61,989 nucleotides of DNA from Alphaproteobacteria bacterium (GCA_016869145.1 VGEU01000009.1:1-61989); one strand, 5' to 3'; positions 34,312 to 42,968 are shown, counted from the first letter of the stretch. The notes: a model not told the origin generated them from the sequence alone. Made by a program: numbers and translations.

Positions 34312-34707
34312 GACATCTGGCGCGCGCTCGATGCGGTGCGCGAGGACGAGGACGTCGCGAGCGCGCTCGGTATCGACGTCGTCTATGTCCGGCTCATCGC
34401 CTTCGCCACAGGCGCGATGCTCGCGGGCTTCGCGGGCGGGCTCTACGGCCACTACATGGTGTTCGTCGCGCCCGATCACTTCTCGATCCTGATCTCTGTC
34501 TTCGTCGTCCTCTACGTGATCCTAGGCGGGGTCAACAACATGTGGGGGCCGGTGGTCGGCGCGCTCCTGATGACGCTGATCCCCGAGTTCGTGCGCGACC
34601 TCGCGGAATGGCGGACGGCGTTCTTCAGCCTCCTCCTCGTCCTTCTCCTCCTCGTGCGGCCCGACGGCCTCCTCACCTTCCGCACCCGCACGGTGCGCAA
34701 GCCGTGA
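34312..34707 (+). pseudogene. C-terminal remnant of a branched-chain amino acid ABC permease (livM)
   Basis: From 34312 the reading becomes DIWRALDAVREDEDVASALG, the cytoplasmic loop that contacts the ATPase in LivM proteins, followed by hydrophobic segments IAFATGAMLAGFAGGLYG, ILISVFVVLYVILGGVNNMW and FFSLLLVLLLLVRPDGL. About 130 residues remain of a protein normally near 300-400. The start codon and N-terminal membrane segments are missing. Its TGA overlaps the GTG of livG by 4 bases, so the remnant keeps the original operon coupling. Confidence 0.78.
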
Positions 34708-35477
34708 ACGCCGCCGCGCCGGGCGCGATCGTCGAGGTCAAGGCGCTCACCAAGCGCTTCGGCGGTCTCGTCGCCATCGACAACCTGTCGCTCGAGATCA
34801 GGACCGGCGAGATCCTCGGCATCGTCGGCCCCAACGGCGCCGGCAAGACGGCGCTGATCAATGTGCTGACGGGGTTCTATCGCGCGACGACGGGCACGAT
34901 CCGCTTTACCGGCCGCGATATCACTCGGCTGCCGCGCCACCGCATCAGCCGCCTCGGCATCGCGCGCACCTTCCAGAACATCCGACTGTTCCGCCGCATG
35001 TCGGTGCTCGAGAACGTGATGGTCGCCGACAAGCGTCACGCGATCGCCCCGATCAAGGCGCTGTTCCGCCGCGGCCATGCGCAGGCCGACGTCGCGCGTG
35101 CGATGGCGCTTCTCGATCTCATGGGTCTCGCCGATCGCGCGGATCATCCGGCGGGAGGGCTCGCCTATGGCGATGCGCGACGGCTCGAGATCGCGCGCGC
35201 GCTCGCCGGCGGTCCGCGTCTTCTCTTCCTTGACGAGCCGGCCGCCGGGATGAACGAGGAGGAGACCGAGGAACTCGTCGCCGACGTACGGAAATGCCGC
35301 GCGATGGTCGAGGCGATCGTCCTCGTCGAGTACGACATGGCCCTGATTCGCGACCTCTCGGACCGGCTGATCGCAATGGATTTCGGGCGCAAGATGGCCG
35401 AGGGCACCACCGAGCAGGTGTTCGCCGACCCGATCTTCATGCGTGCCTATCTCGGGCTCGAGCCGGACGATGGCTGA
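34704..35477 (+). CDS. livG: Branched-chain amino acid-type ABC transporter ATPase LivG, with altered H-loop
   Basis: A 257-residue ATPase. Walker A GPNGAGKT is at 42-49, Walker B LLFLDEPAAGMN near 173-184. The signature reads LAYGDARRLEIARAL (153-167): LAYGD is normal for LivG, but the following Gln is Ala158. The switch His of the H-loop is replaced by Tyr210 in VLVEYDM (codon TAC at 35331). Such changes usually cripple ATP hydrolysis. GTG 34704 overlaps the livM remnant by 4 bases, and livF overlaps its end. No intact permease or receptor is present, so the protein may be non-functional or serve another system. Confidence 0.87.
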   Translation: MNAAAPGAIVEVKALTKRFGGLVAIDNLSLEIRTGEILGIVGPNGAGKTALINVLTGFYRATTGTIRFTGRDITRLPRHRISRLGIARTFQNIRLFRRMSVLENVMVADKRHAIAPIKALFRRGHAQADVARAMALLDLMGLADRADHPAGGLAYGDARRLEIARALAGGPRLLFLDEPAAGMNEEETEELVADVRKCRAMVEAIVLVEYDMALIRDLSDRLIAMDFGRKMAEGTTEQVFADPIFMRAYLGLEPDDG

Positions 35478-36201
35478 GACGGTTCTTGAGGCGCGCGAGC
35501 TCCATGTCGGCTACGGCCCGATCCGGGCTGTGCGCGGCTGCTCGTTCGTGCTCGGTACCGGCGAGACGGTGGCGATCGTCGGCGCCAACGGCGCCGGCAA
35601 GACCACGATCATGCGCGCGCTCTCGAACCTCCTGCCGCGCCAGGGCGGTGCGGTGCGCGTTCTCGGCGAGGATACCGCAGGCGTGCCCGCGCACGCGCTG
35701 GTCCGTCGCGGGCTCCTCCACATTCCCGAGGGGCGCGGCATCGTCGGCCGTCTGACCGTGCGTGACAATCTCCGCATCGCCCATGACTCGCGCGCCACCG
35801 CGAGCGGCTTCACCGAGGCGCTCGCCGCCGCCTATCGCCGTTTCCCCCGCCTCGAGGCGCGCGCCGGCCAGCGCGCAGGCAGCATGTCGGGCGGCGAGCA
35901 GCAGATGCTCGCCCTCGCCAAGGCAATCGTGAACCCGCCGCGGGTCCTCCTGATCGACGAGCCCTCGCTCGGCCTCGCGCCGATGATGGTGCGCGAGGCC
36001 TTCGACGTGCTGGCCGATTTCCGGCGCGCCGGCATGGCGATCCTCCTCGTCGAGCAGAACGTACGGAGCGCGCTTGCGCTCGCCGACCGCGCCTATGTGC
36101 TGCGCCAGGGCGAGATCGTGTTCGAGGACACCGGTGCCGCCCTGCTCGCGTCCGCCGAGCGGCTCCGCACCCATCTGGTCGCCCGCCCGTCGAGCGGCTA
36201 A
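35470..36201 (+). CDS. livF: Branched-chain amino acid-type ABC transporter ATPase LivF
   Basis: A 243-residue ATPase with intact motifs: Walker A GANGAGKT near residue 38, signature MSGGEQQMLALAKAI near residue 141, and Walker B VLLIDEPSLGLAP near residue 161. The Q in LLVEQNVRSALALADRAYVL is normal for LivF. It starts at ATG 35470 inside the end of livG (8-base overlap). It remains from a high-affinity branched-chain amino acid, amide or aromatic-acid ABC importer whose membrane and receptor genes are missing here. Confidence 0.9.
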   Translation: MAETVLEARELHVGYGPIRAVRGCSFVLGTGETVAIVGANGAGKTTIMRALSNLLPRQGGAVRVLGEDTAGVPAHALVRRGLLHIPEGRGIVGRLTVRDNLRIAHDSRATASGFTEALAAAYRRFPRLEARAGQRAGSMSGGEQQMLALAKAIVNPPRVLLIDEPSLGLAPMMVREAFDVLADFRRAGMAILLVEQNVRSALALADRAYVLRQGEIVFEDTGAALLASAERLRTHLVARPSSG

Positions 36202-36231
36202 GCTCGCCACGACAATCGGGGGAGCACCGCC

Positions 36232-37908
36232 ATGGCCGCGAAGCCGCGCATCGCCCATCTCACGGGTGCCAACGCGACGATCCAGAACTCGCCGCCGCTC
36301 GTCACGAGCAACAAGGCGCGCGCCCAGTATGGTCTGCCGATCCGCCGCGAGGCGGATGGGAGCGTGCCGCGCTTCGACATCCTCCGCGCGCAGCGGCTCG
36401 CCGCACCCGCGGTGGTCTATGTCGAGCAGTTCAGCGCGCACCCGCTCGAGCGCGACGCGGCGGAGCTCTATGCGCCGCCCGACGGCTATCTCGACAAGGA
36501 CAAGCGCTTCTCCAAGACGCGGACGCAGGCCGACGACAAGCCGGTCTATCGCATCGAGCTCAGGCCCGAGGACGGCCTCTATCCCCTTCCCTACATGGCG
36601 CGCCAGGCCGACGGCGGCGCGTGGGAGGACGACTGCGCCTTCCCCGGCGCGCCGGCGGAGAAGGCGCGGCAGGCCTATTACCCTGACGGCTCGCGGCTGT
36701 TCGAGGAGATCGACCGCCTCGGCGTCGGCGACAAGGGGACCGGCAACCTGATCGCCTCGCGCGCCGATATCGACTTCTTCCGTGTCCTGCCGTCCGGCGG
36801 CTACACCAAGGGCCTGCCGGCGCGCGAACGAACCGACGTCGGCGAGGGCGATATCGCACCCGAGAGGCTCGGCCGCGACTTCTTCCCCTACCGGCCGAAC
36901 CACCTCGCCGTGTCGCCGCCGCGGCCCGCGCTCGCCAAGATCACCAACGAGGTCCAGGCGATCCTCGCCTCGGGCACCTATCTCGGTGCGATCTGGACGC
37001 AGGGCAGCCCGCGCGTCGAGGAGACCGTCTACTGGTTCAATCTCCTCCTCGACACGACGCTGCCGGTCTGCGGCAACGCGGCCCAGCGCACCCACGGCGA
37101 GATCTCGAACGATGGCCCGAAGAACATCGTCGATTCGGTCGACTACATCACCTCGCGCGTGTGGGCCGACCGCGCCGGACGCAATCGCGCCGGCATGGTG
37201 CTGATCCAGGAGCAGCAGATCTTCGCCGCGCGCGACGTGCAGAAGGGCGATGCACGCCCCGGTGGCTACGTGACGACCGGCGGCCACGGCGGGCTCCTCG
37301 GCGCGGTGCGCCACGGCGAGCCCCCGGTCCTCACCTATCTCCCCGGAACGCGTCACAGCTATCTGTCGGAGGTCAACCTCACCCGCCTGCCGGCCTCCGT
37401 CACCGGGCTTCGCGGCGCGGCCGTCGCGATCAAGGACCAGCTCGGCCGGCTCACCGCCGGCGCGATCGCGCGGGTCGCGATCGTCAAGGACGGCAACTAC
37501 ACACCCGACGCGCACGACAGCGGCCCCGAGCGCGAGGTCGATATCATCGCCCTCCTCGAGCACAACGCCCGCCACGAGGGGCTCGCCGGCTTCGTCGTCG
37601 AGGGCCAGTCGCCCTACGGCTCGATGACCAATGCCGTGCGGCACGCGCTGATGCGCCGGGCGGTCTATTCGGGCATGCCGGTCGCCCGCGTCGGTCGCGG
37701 CAACAATGACGGCTTCAGCCCGGGCACGCCCGAGCTCATCGGCGGCGGCAATCTCACCGCGACCAAGGCGCGGCTCCTCCTGATGGCATGCCTGATGAAG
37801 TTCGGCGCACTGCCCGCCGCCGCCGATCCCGACCGGCCGAACGCAACCGAGAAGGCCGCCGTCGCGGCGAAGGTCGCCGCATACCAGGCCGTCTTCGATA
37901 CCCACTGA
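36232..37908 (+). CDS. Asparaginase-fold protein with large insertion and altered catalytic motif
   Basis: A 558-residue protein related to type I/II asparaginases. The N-terminal strand and loop HLTGANATIQN (9-19) corresponds to the TGGTIA loop. The second motif, normally HGTDTMEET, reads QGSPRVEET at 257-265, so the catalytic Thr-Asp pair is Ser-Pro. SNDGPKNIVDSV (292-303) matches the Lys-containing SADGPxN region. The C-terminal part GRGNNDGFSPG then LIGGGNLTATKARLLLM near residue 520 is clearly asparaginase-like. Between the first two motifs lie about 240 residues instead of about 77, so roughly 165 residues are inserted. Activity may differ from amide hydrolysis. The stop lies in the 13-bp repeat. 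Confidence 0.7.
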   Translation: MAAKPRIAHLTGANATIQNSPPLVTSNKARAQYGLPIRREADGSVPRFDILRAQRLAAPAVVYVEQFSAHPLERDAAELYAPPDGYLDKDKRFSKTRTQADDKPVYRIELRPEDGLYPLPYMARQADGGAWEDDCAFPGAPAEKARQAYYPDGSRLFEEIDRLGVGDKGTGNLIASRADIDFFRVLPSGGYTKGLPARERTDVGEGDIAPERLGRDFFPYRPNHLAVSPPRPALAKITNEVQAILASGTYLGAIWTQGSPRVEETVYWFNLLLDTTLPVCGNAAQRTHGEISNDGPKNIVDSVDYITSRVWADRAGRNRAGMVLIQEQQIFAARDVQKGDARPGGYVTTGGHGGLLGAVRHGEPPVLTYLPGTRHSYLSEVNLTRLPASVTGLRGAAVAIKDQLGRLTAGAIARVAIVKDGNYTPDAHDSGPEREVDIIALLEHNARHEGLAGFVVEGQSPYGSMTNAVRHALMRRAVYSGMPVARVGRGNNDGFSPGTPELIGGGNLTATKARLLLMACLMKFGALPAAADPDRPNATEKAAVAAKVAAYQAVFDTH

Positions 37909-37951
37909 CGGAACCCACTGACGGAACCCACTGACGGAACCCACTGACGGA
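37902..37951 (+). repeat. 13-bp tandem repeat, almost four copies
   Basis: The unit CCACTGACGGAAC occurs at 37902, 37915 and 37928, and again at 37941 where it breaks after ten or eleven bases. The first copy encodes the last His and the TGA of the asparaginase-like gene. Since 13 is not a multiple of 3, successive copies put TGA in all three forward frames, blocking read-through into the gene at 37955. It looks like recent slippage expansion. Confidence 0.9.
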
Positions 37952-37954
37952 TCG

Positions 37955-38575
37955 ATGATCCTGACCCCGATCGATCGCGAGGCGCTGCCGGCGATCCTCG
38001 ACGACATTGCGCGCCGGCTCGCCGACGATGCCCTCGCCGCGCGCGCCTTCGCCCGCATCGCCGCAACGCTTGCGGACGCGGAAGACCCCGCCGACACGCC
38101 CGAACGGCGGCGCGCGGCGGTGGCGCTCGCCCGCGACTATGGCATCGCGACCAAGGACGAGGCGCCGGATCGCGCCTTCAGCTGGGACGGCATGGTGCTC
38201 CGCACCGACAGCGAGCCCTGGGTGGTCCTGCACGAGATCGCGCATTTCCTGGTCGCGCCGGCCGAGCGGCGCGAGCTTCCCGACTTCGGCGTCGGCGCCG
38301 GGCCGGAGACCGGACGCAAAGACGAGGCCGACCGCGCCGCCGTCGCCGACGACGAGAGCCGCCAGGAGGACGAGCTCCTGTCCTCGCTCCTCGGCATCCT
38401 CCTCGAGGTCGAGCTCGGCCAGCCCGCGATCCTCGCCCTCATCGAGCAGAACTGGCTCGAAGGCTGGCGCCGGCCCGGCGGCCTCGACGCCTTGCGGCAG
38501 ACGCTCCGCGGGCTCCGCGCCCGCGGGCTCATCGACGACGACGCGCGCCCCGTGCCGCCCGCTCGCCCACGATGA
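37955..38575 (+). CDS. Hypothetical metalloprotein with an HEIAH motif
   Basis: A 206-residue soluble protein. The only strong motif is VVLHEIAHFLV with H93-E94-I95-A96-H97, an HExxH-type metal site. Further acidic residues follow in EDELLSSLLGILLEVELG near residue 135. A weak resemblance to EpmC-type hydroxylases (metal-site context with a nearby DFG) is noted, but the family is not established. It lies directly after the tandem repeat, with ATG 37955 and no clear ribosome site, and 51 bases before the amidase at 38627. Its role is unknown. Confidence 0.55.
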   Translation: MILTPIDREALPAILDDIARRLADDALAARAFARIAATLADAEDPADTPERRRAAVALARDYGIATKDEAPDRAFSWDGMVLRTDSEPWVVLHEIAHFLVAPAERRELPDFGVGAGPETGRKDEADRAAVADDESRQEDELLSSLLGILLEVELGQPAILALIEQNWLEGWRRPGGLDALRQTLRGLRARGLIDDDARPVPPARPR

Positions 38576-38626
38576 CACGAGGCGCGTTAGCGGACAGAAT
38601 AGCGGCGCACTCGAGCGGAGAGACAC

Positions 38627-40117
38627 ATGGCCACGCCCAACGCCTTCAAGATCGTCGAGACCACCATCGCCGAGATCCACGCCGCCTATCGCGCCGGGGT
38701 TCTCACCGCGCGCCAGCTCGTGCAGATGTATCTCGACCGCATCGAGGCCTATGACAAGAAAGGCCCGGCGATCAACGCGCTGGTCTCGCTCAACCCGAAG
38801 GCGCTCGAGGAGGCCGACCGTCTCGATGCCGCCTGGCGCGCCAAGGGCCCGGTCGGCCCGCTGCACGGCATCCCGCTGATCATGAAGGACCAGGGCGACG
38901 TCAAGGAGATGCCGACGACGCTGGGCTCGGTCCTGTTCAAGGGCCACATGCCGGGCCGCGATTCCTTCGTCGTCGCCCGGCTCAAGGAGGCCGGCGCGAT
39001 CTTCCTCGGCAAGGCGACACTCGGCGAGCTCGGCGCCGGCGACACGCACGGTTCGCTGTTCGGCTCGACGCGGAACGTCTACGACCTCGAGCGCACCGCC
39101 GGCGGCTCGTCCGGCGGCTCGGGCGCGGCGGCCTCGGCCAATTTCTGCGCCGTCGCGATCGGCCAGGAAGGCTTCGCCTCGATCCGCCGCCCGGCGATCT
39201 GGAACGGCGTCGTCGGCATGCGCCCGACCGCGGGCCTCGTCAGCCGCGGCGGCGTCTTCGCCGGGTGGCCGTCGATCAACGGCTCGCTCGGTCCGATGGC
39301 GCGGACGGTGACCGACCTCGCTTTGGTGCTCGACAGTATGGTCGGCTACGACCCGACCGACCCGATCACCGCCCGCGGCGTCGGCCATGCGCCCAAGAGC
39401 TACGCCGCGCTCCTCGACAAGGGCGCGCTCAAAGGCGCACGGATCGGCATCCTGCGCGAGCCGATCGGCTTCGATACCGAGCCCGGCTCGCAGGACTTCC
39501 ACCGCGTGACCGAGGTCTTCGACAAGGCGGTCGCCGACATCCGCGCCGCCGGCGCCGAGATCGTCGATCCGGTGGTCATACCCGACCTCAATCGCCTCCT
39601 CGCACTCCGCGCCGGATCGAACGAGGACGAGGACGATTCGTTCCGCGAATACGTCAAGGGAAGCGCCAATCCGCCGTTCGCGACGCGGCGCGAGGCGATG
39701 GCCTCTCCGCTCTTCCAGCAAGTGCTCCGCAGCAACCGGGCGCGCTGGGAGAAGAACCACACGCCCGAGGCGCATCACGGCTATCTCAAGGCGCGCGAGC
39801 TCCTGATGACGCTGTTCCTCAAGGTCATGGCCGACTACCGGCTCGACGCCATCGTGCACAAGGCGGTCGAGCACACCGCGACCCTGATCAAGGACGGCGT
39901 CAACCCGCCCTTCGTCGACCAGAAGGGCGTGCCGCACCTCAACACGTTCCTGGTCTTCGTGCCGTCGATCGTGGTGCCGGCCGGCTTCACGAAGGACAAC
40001 CGGGCGGCCGGGATCACGTTCCTCGGCCGGCCCTATGACGACGCCAACATGATCCGCTTCGCCTATGCCTATGAGCAGGCGACGCGGCACCGCCGCGCGC
40101 CGACGGCGACGCCGTGA
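38627..40117 (+). CDS. Amidase-signature enzyme, second copy
   Basis: A 496-residue amidase-signature enzyme. The triad is visible: Lys in LIMKDQGD near residue 85, cis-Ser in AGGSSGGSGAAASANF near residue 160, and the nucleophile in GQEGFASIRRPAIW near residue 185. GFAS replaces the usual TGGS, a variant seen in several family members. Residues 230-400 form a longer insert than in the copy at 12909. It would hydrolyse a small amide in the cytoplasm. GGAGAGACAC lies just upstream of ATG 38627. Confidence 0.88.
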   Translation: MATPNAFKIVETTIAEIHAAYRAGVLTARQLVQMYLDRIEAYDKKGPAINALVSLNPKALEEADRLDAAWRAKGPVGPLHGIPLIMKDQGDVKEMPTTLGSVLFKGHMPGRDSFVVARLKEAGAIFLGKATLGELGAGDTHGSLFGSTRNVYDLERTAGGSSGGSGAAASANFCAVAIGQEGFASIRRPAIWNGVVGMRPTAGLVSRGGVFAGWPSINGSLGPMARTVTDLALVLDSMVGYDPTDPITARGVGHAPKSYAALLDKGALKGARIGILREPIGFDTEPGSQDFHRVTEVFDKAVADIRAAGAEIVDPVVIPDLNRLLALRAGSNEDEDDSFREYVKGSANPPFATRREAMASPLFQQVLRSNRARWEKNHTPEAHHGYLKARELLMTLFLKVMADYRLDAIVHKAVEHTATLIKDGVNPPFVDQKGVPHLNTFLVFVPSIVVPAGFTKDNRAAGITFLGRPYDDANMIRFAYAYEQATRHRRAPTATP

Positions 40118-40236
40118 TCAGCCACGGCGGTTGATCGCCGCGACGGCGGATCGCGACGCGCGTTCCGCAAGGGATGGGCCGGCGTCGATTTGGTGCTATC
40201 TATCGGCCCCGTTCACACCATCCCGGGAGCCGAGCC

Positions 40237-40641
40237 ATGGCCACGATGCGAAAGATCGTCAGCCCACATGTACGCGAGCCGAAGCCGCAGACCTGGTCGA
40301 ACTGCAAGGTCGTCGGCGACCAGGTGTTCATCTCGGGCATGACCGCGCACGATCTCTCGGGCGGGCTCCAGAGCGGCCCCTCGATGTACGAACAGGCGAA
40401 GCAGACCTTCGTCAAGATCAAGCATCTGGTCGAGGCGGCCGGCGGCCAGATGGACGACATCGTCAAGGTCAACGTCTTCGTCACCAACATCAAGGAGCGC
40501 GAGGAGGTCTGGCGCGCCCGCGCCGAGTTCTTCACCGGCGACTTCCCGTGCTCGACCTTGGTCGAGGTCAGCGCGCTGGCGACGCCTGCGCTCAAGGTCG
40601 AGATCGAGGCCGTCGGTTTCATCGGCTCGAGCCGCGCGTGA
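40237..40641 (+). CDS. RidA/YjgF/Rid-family protein
   Basis: A 134-residue small protein of the RidA superfamily, members of which hydrolyse reactive enamines/imines or act as deaminases. Family features: GDQVFISGMTAHD near residue 30, KHLVEAAGGQMDDIVKVNVF near residue 65 and a C-terminal ALKVEIEAVGFI. The RidA catalytic Arg (usually in CTR or RVEV contexts) is not obvious; the region reads FPCSTLVEVSALATPALKVE. ATG 40237 follows GGGAGC. The next remnant starts at GTG 40638, overlapping its stop. Confidence 0.83.
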   Translation: MATMRKIVSPHVREPKPQTWSNCKVVGDQVFISGMTAHDLSGGLQSGPSMYEQAKQTFVKIKHLVEAAGGQMDDIVKVNVFVTNIKEREEVWRARAEFFTGDFPCSTLVEVSALATPALKVEIEAVGFIGSSRA

Positions 40642-40848
40642 CGGGCGAGATCGGCCGCGCGCGCCCGCGCCCGGAGGCGTACCGCTTCGTCGAGGGGCGC
40701 GGCCGCTATACCGACGACCTCGCGTTTCCCGGGCTCCTCCACCTCGCCTTCGCGCGGAGCCCGTTCGCGCGCGCGCGGATCGGCGCGATCGACGCGGCCG
40801 CGACGCGGCGCGTGCCGGGCGTGGTCGCGGTCGTGACGGGTCGCGCAC
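40638..40848 (+). pseudogene. N-terminal remnant of a second molybdenum hydroxylase large subunit
   Basis: About 70 residues from GTG 40638 match the N-terminus of XDH/CoxL-type subunits: RFVEGRGRYTDDLAFPGLLH, LAFARSPFARARIGAID, then VPGVVAVVTGRAL. The match stops near 40846, where an amidohydrolase begins in another frame. The Mo-cofactor domains (about 700 residues) are missing. It differs from the intact subunit at 20669, so it belonged to a separate gene. Confidence 0.75.
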
Positions 40849-41790
40849 TCATTCCCGGTCGATCAGACCTGCAGCTTCGAGCGGCGGATGGAGGATCTCG
40901 ACCGGCTCGGCATCGACAGCCAGCTTCTGTTCCCGAACCATTCCGGCATCTACAACGAGATCGCCGATCCCGGCGCCGCGCGCGCGCTCGTCCAGAACCA
41001 TAACGACGGCATGGCCGACGTCGAGCGGCGGTCCAACGGCCGGCTGCTCTCGACCTTCTGCCTCACGATGCAGCATCCCGACATCGCGATCGAGGAGCTG
41101 CAACGCTGCGTCCGCGGGCACGGCATGCGCTGCGCGGTGGTCTGCCCGAATGTCGACGGCGGCACGATCGACGACCTGCCGTTGTGGGATTTCTTCGCCG
41201 AGGCCGAGCGGCTCGGTGTCGTTCTCGCCTTCCACGGCGATTCCGATTCGAAGCTCGTCGGCCACGAGCGGTTCGACCGTTGGCGGCTGTTCAACTGCCT
41301 CGGCTTCCCGTTCGACTACATGACCGCGATCGTTTGCATGATCTACTCGGGTCTTCTCGACCGGTTCCCGAAGCTCAAGCTGATGTTCGCCGAGGCAGGC
41401 GTGAGCTTCCTGCCATTTCTCGAGGACCGGCTCGACGACACGACCGAGACGTTCCACTCGCCGCTCGCCCACGAAAATTTCGACATCCGCCGCCGGCCGG
41501 CGAACAAGCGTCCACCGACGGAGTATTTCCACATGTTCCACCATGCGGTCGGCCTCGATGAATCCCTCCTCGAGCTCGTAATCAACAAATACGGCACCGA
41601 CAAGTTCCTGGTCGGCACCGACTACCCGCATCCCGATGCGCACATGAACGTCGCCAAGACGGTGGAGAAGCTGACCTCGATCTCGCAGGAGGCCTACGAG
41701 GCGATCACCTGGAAGAATGCCGAGCGGCTGTTCGGCCTCACCGACCGCAACAAGCGGAAATCATCGACCGCCAAGGTCGCCGCCGAGTAG
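40849..41790 (+). pseudogene. Amidohydrolase (COG2159 type) lacking its N-terminus
   Basis: The reading from about 40852 (FPVDQTCSFERRMEDLDRLG) to 41790 is the central and C-terminal part of an amidohydrolase-2 protein, the group of ACMSD and related decarboxylases/hydratases. Metal-site residues remain in VLAFHGDSD, MFAEAGVSFLPFLEDR and VGTDYPHPD. The N-terminal strand with the H-x-H metal pair is absent, having been replaced by the hydroxylase remnant in a different frame. The first ATG is 40888. Loss of the HxH pair should abolish activity. It ends in TAG. Confidence 0.72.
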
Positions 41791-41867
41791 CATCCGAGCG
41801 CGCGACCGCTGGGCCGCGCGCCCCGTCACGCCGAGGGCCCGTCACGTCGGAGGAAGGACCGCGATCC

Positions 41868-42968
41868 ATGGCCACGTCGATACCGCGCAACTGGGAAGCC
41901 GAGCTCAGCGATTTCAACGACCGGATGGTGCGCCACCATCTGACGCCGACCTGGGCTTACTACTCGGAGCTCGTCGCCAAGGAGCCGCCGATCGCCTATC
42001 GGCCCTATCTCTGGAAGTCGGAGCTCCTGTGGAAGGTCGTCCACAAGTCGGGCGAGCTCGTCGATCTCGAGCGCGGCGGCGAGCGGCGCTCATTCGAGGT
42101 GGTCAACCCAGACCTTCGGCATCTGCACGGCACGACGCATACGATCGGCGCGGCGCTCCAGCTCGTCCAGCCCGGCGAGCTCGCGCCGCCGCACCGCCAT
42201 CTCGCCAACGCGATCCGCTTCATCGTCAAGGGGCGCGGGTCCTACACCGCGGTCCAGGGCGAGCGGCTCTACATGGAGGAGCGCGACCTGATCCTGACCC
42301 CGACCTGGACCTGGCACGAGCACGGCAACGAGACCAACGAGCCGATCGTCTGGGTTGATGCCCTCGACTATCCGTTCAACAAGCTCATGCAGCTCAGCTT
42401 CTTCCAGCCCGGCGGCCCGACCGCCGCGCCCGAGCCGCGGCCGGTCAACTACACGACCAACCGCGTCGGCCTCGCGCGGCCGACCTGGCTCAAATACCCC
42501 GAGGAGATCCCGAACGTCACCTATCGCTGGACCGACACGTGGAAGATGATGGACGCCCTCCGCAAGGAGGAAGGGAGCGCCTTCGACGGGATCCTGTTCG
42601 AGTATGTGAACCCGTTCACCGCCGGCTCGGTGCTCCCGACCATGGCGTGCTATGCGCAGCTCCTCCGCCCCGGCGAGCACACGAAGGCGCGTCGCGTGAC
42701 GACGAGCGCGGTCCGCTACGTGCTCGAGGGCGAGGGCTCGACGATCGTCAACGGCACGCGGTTCGATTGGGCGCCGGGCGATTTCTTCATGGTTCCGCCC
42801 TGGGCCTGGACCGAGCACGTCAACGGCAGCGCGAAGGACGCAGTCTTCTTCGTGATGACCGACAAGCCGATCATCGACACCTTCAAGTTCTGGCGCGAGG
42901 AGGCCTATACCCAGAACGGCGGCCACCAGGCGGTGACCGACCTCTTCGTGCCGCTCCAATGGGCGTGA
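41868..42968 (+). CDS. Bicupin ring-cleavage dioxygenase, gentisate 1,2-dioxygenase-like
   Basis: A 366-residue bicupin. The N-terminal cupin carries the Fe ligands H109, H111 and H150 (PPHRHLANAIRFIVKG, TWHEHGNE). The C-terminal cupin (GEHTKARRVTTSAVRYVLEG, WTEHVNG) lacks a full ligand set, as in gentisate dioxygenases. The enzyme would open the ring of gentisate or a related hydroxybenzoate to a maleylpyruvate-like product. The monooxygenases at 5420 or 32783 could form such a substrate, but no isomerase or hydrolase for maleylpyruvate was recognised. GGAGGAAGG precedes ATG 41868. Confidence 0.86.
   Translation: MATSIPRNWEAELSDFNDRMVRHHLTPTWAYYSELVAKEPPIAYRPYLWKSELLWKVVHKSGELVDLERGGERRSFEVVNPDLRHLHGTTHTIGAALQLVQPGELAPPHRHLANAIRFIVKGRGSYTAVQGERLYMEERDLILTPTWTWHEHGNETNEPIVWVDALDYPFNKLMQLSFFQPGGPTAAPEPRPVNYTTNRVGLARPTWLKYPEEIPNVTYRWTDTWKMMDALRKEEGSAFDGILFEYVNPFTAGSVLPTMACYAQLLRPGEHTKARRVTTSAVRYVLEGEGSTIVNGTRFDWAPGDFFMVPPWAWTEHVNGSAKDAVFFVMTDKPIIDTFKFWREEAYTQNGGHQAVTDLFVPLQWA

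Noticed and set aside
35437-38097. An 886-codon open frame on the minus strand
   Set aside because: It is antisense to livF, the asparaginase-like gene and the HEIAH gene, all of which have clear family motifs. It also crosses the tandem repeat.
40638-41790. A genuine hydroxylase-amidohydrolase fusion protein
   Set aside because: The two parts are in different frames, and each lacks its essential half, so no fused product would be made.
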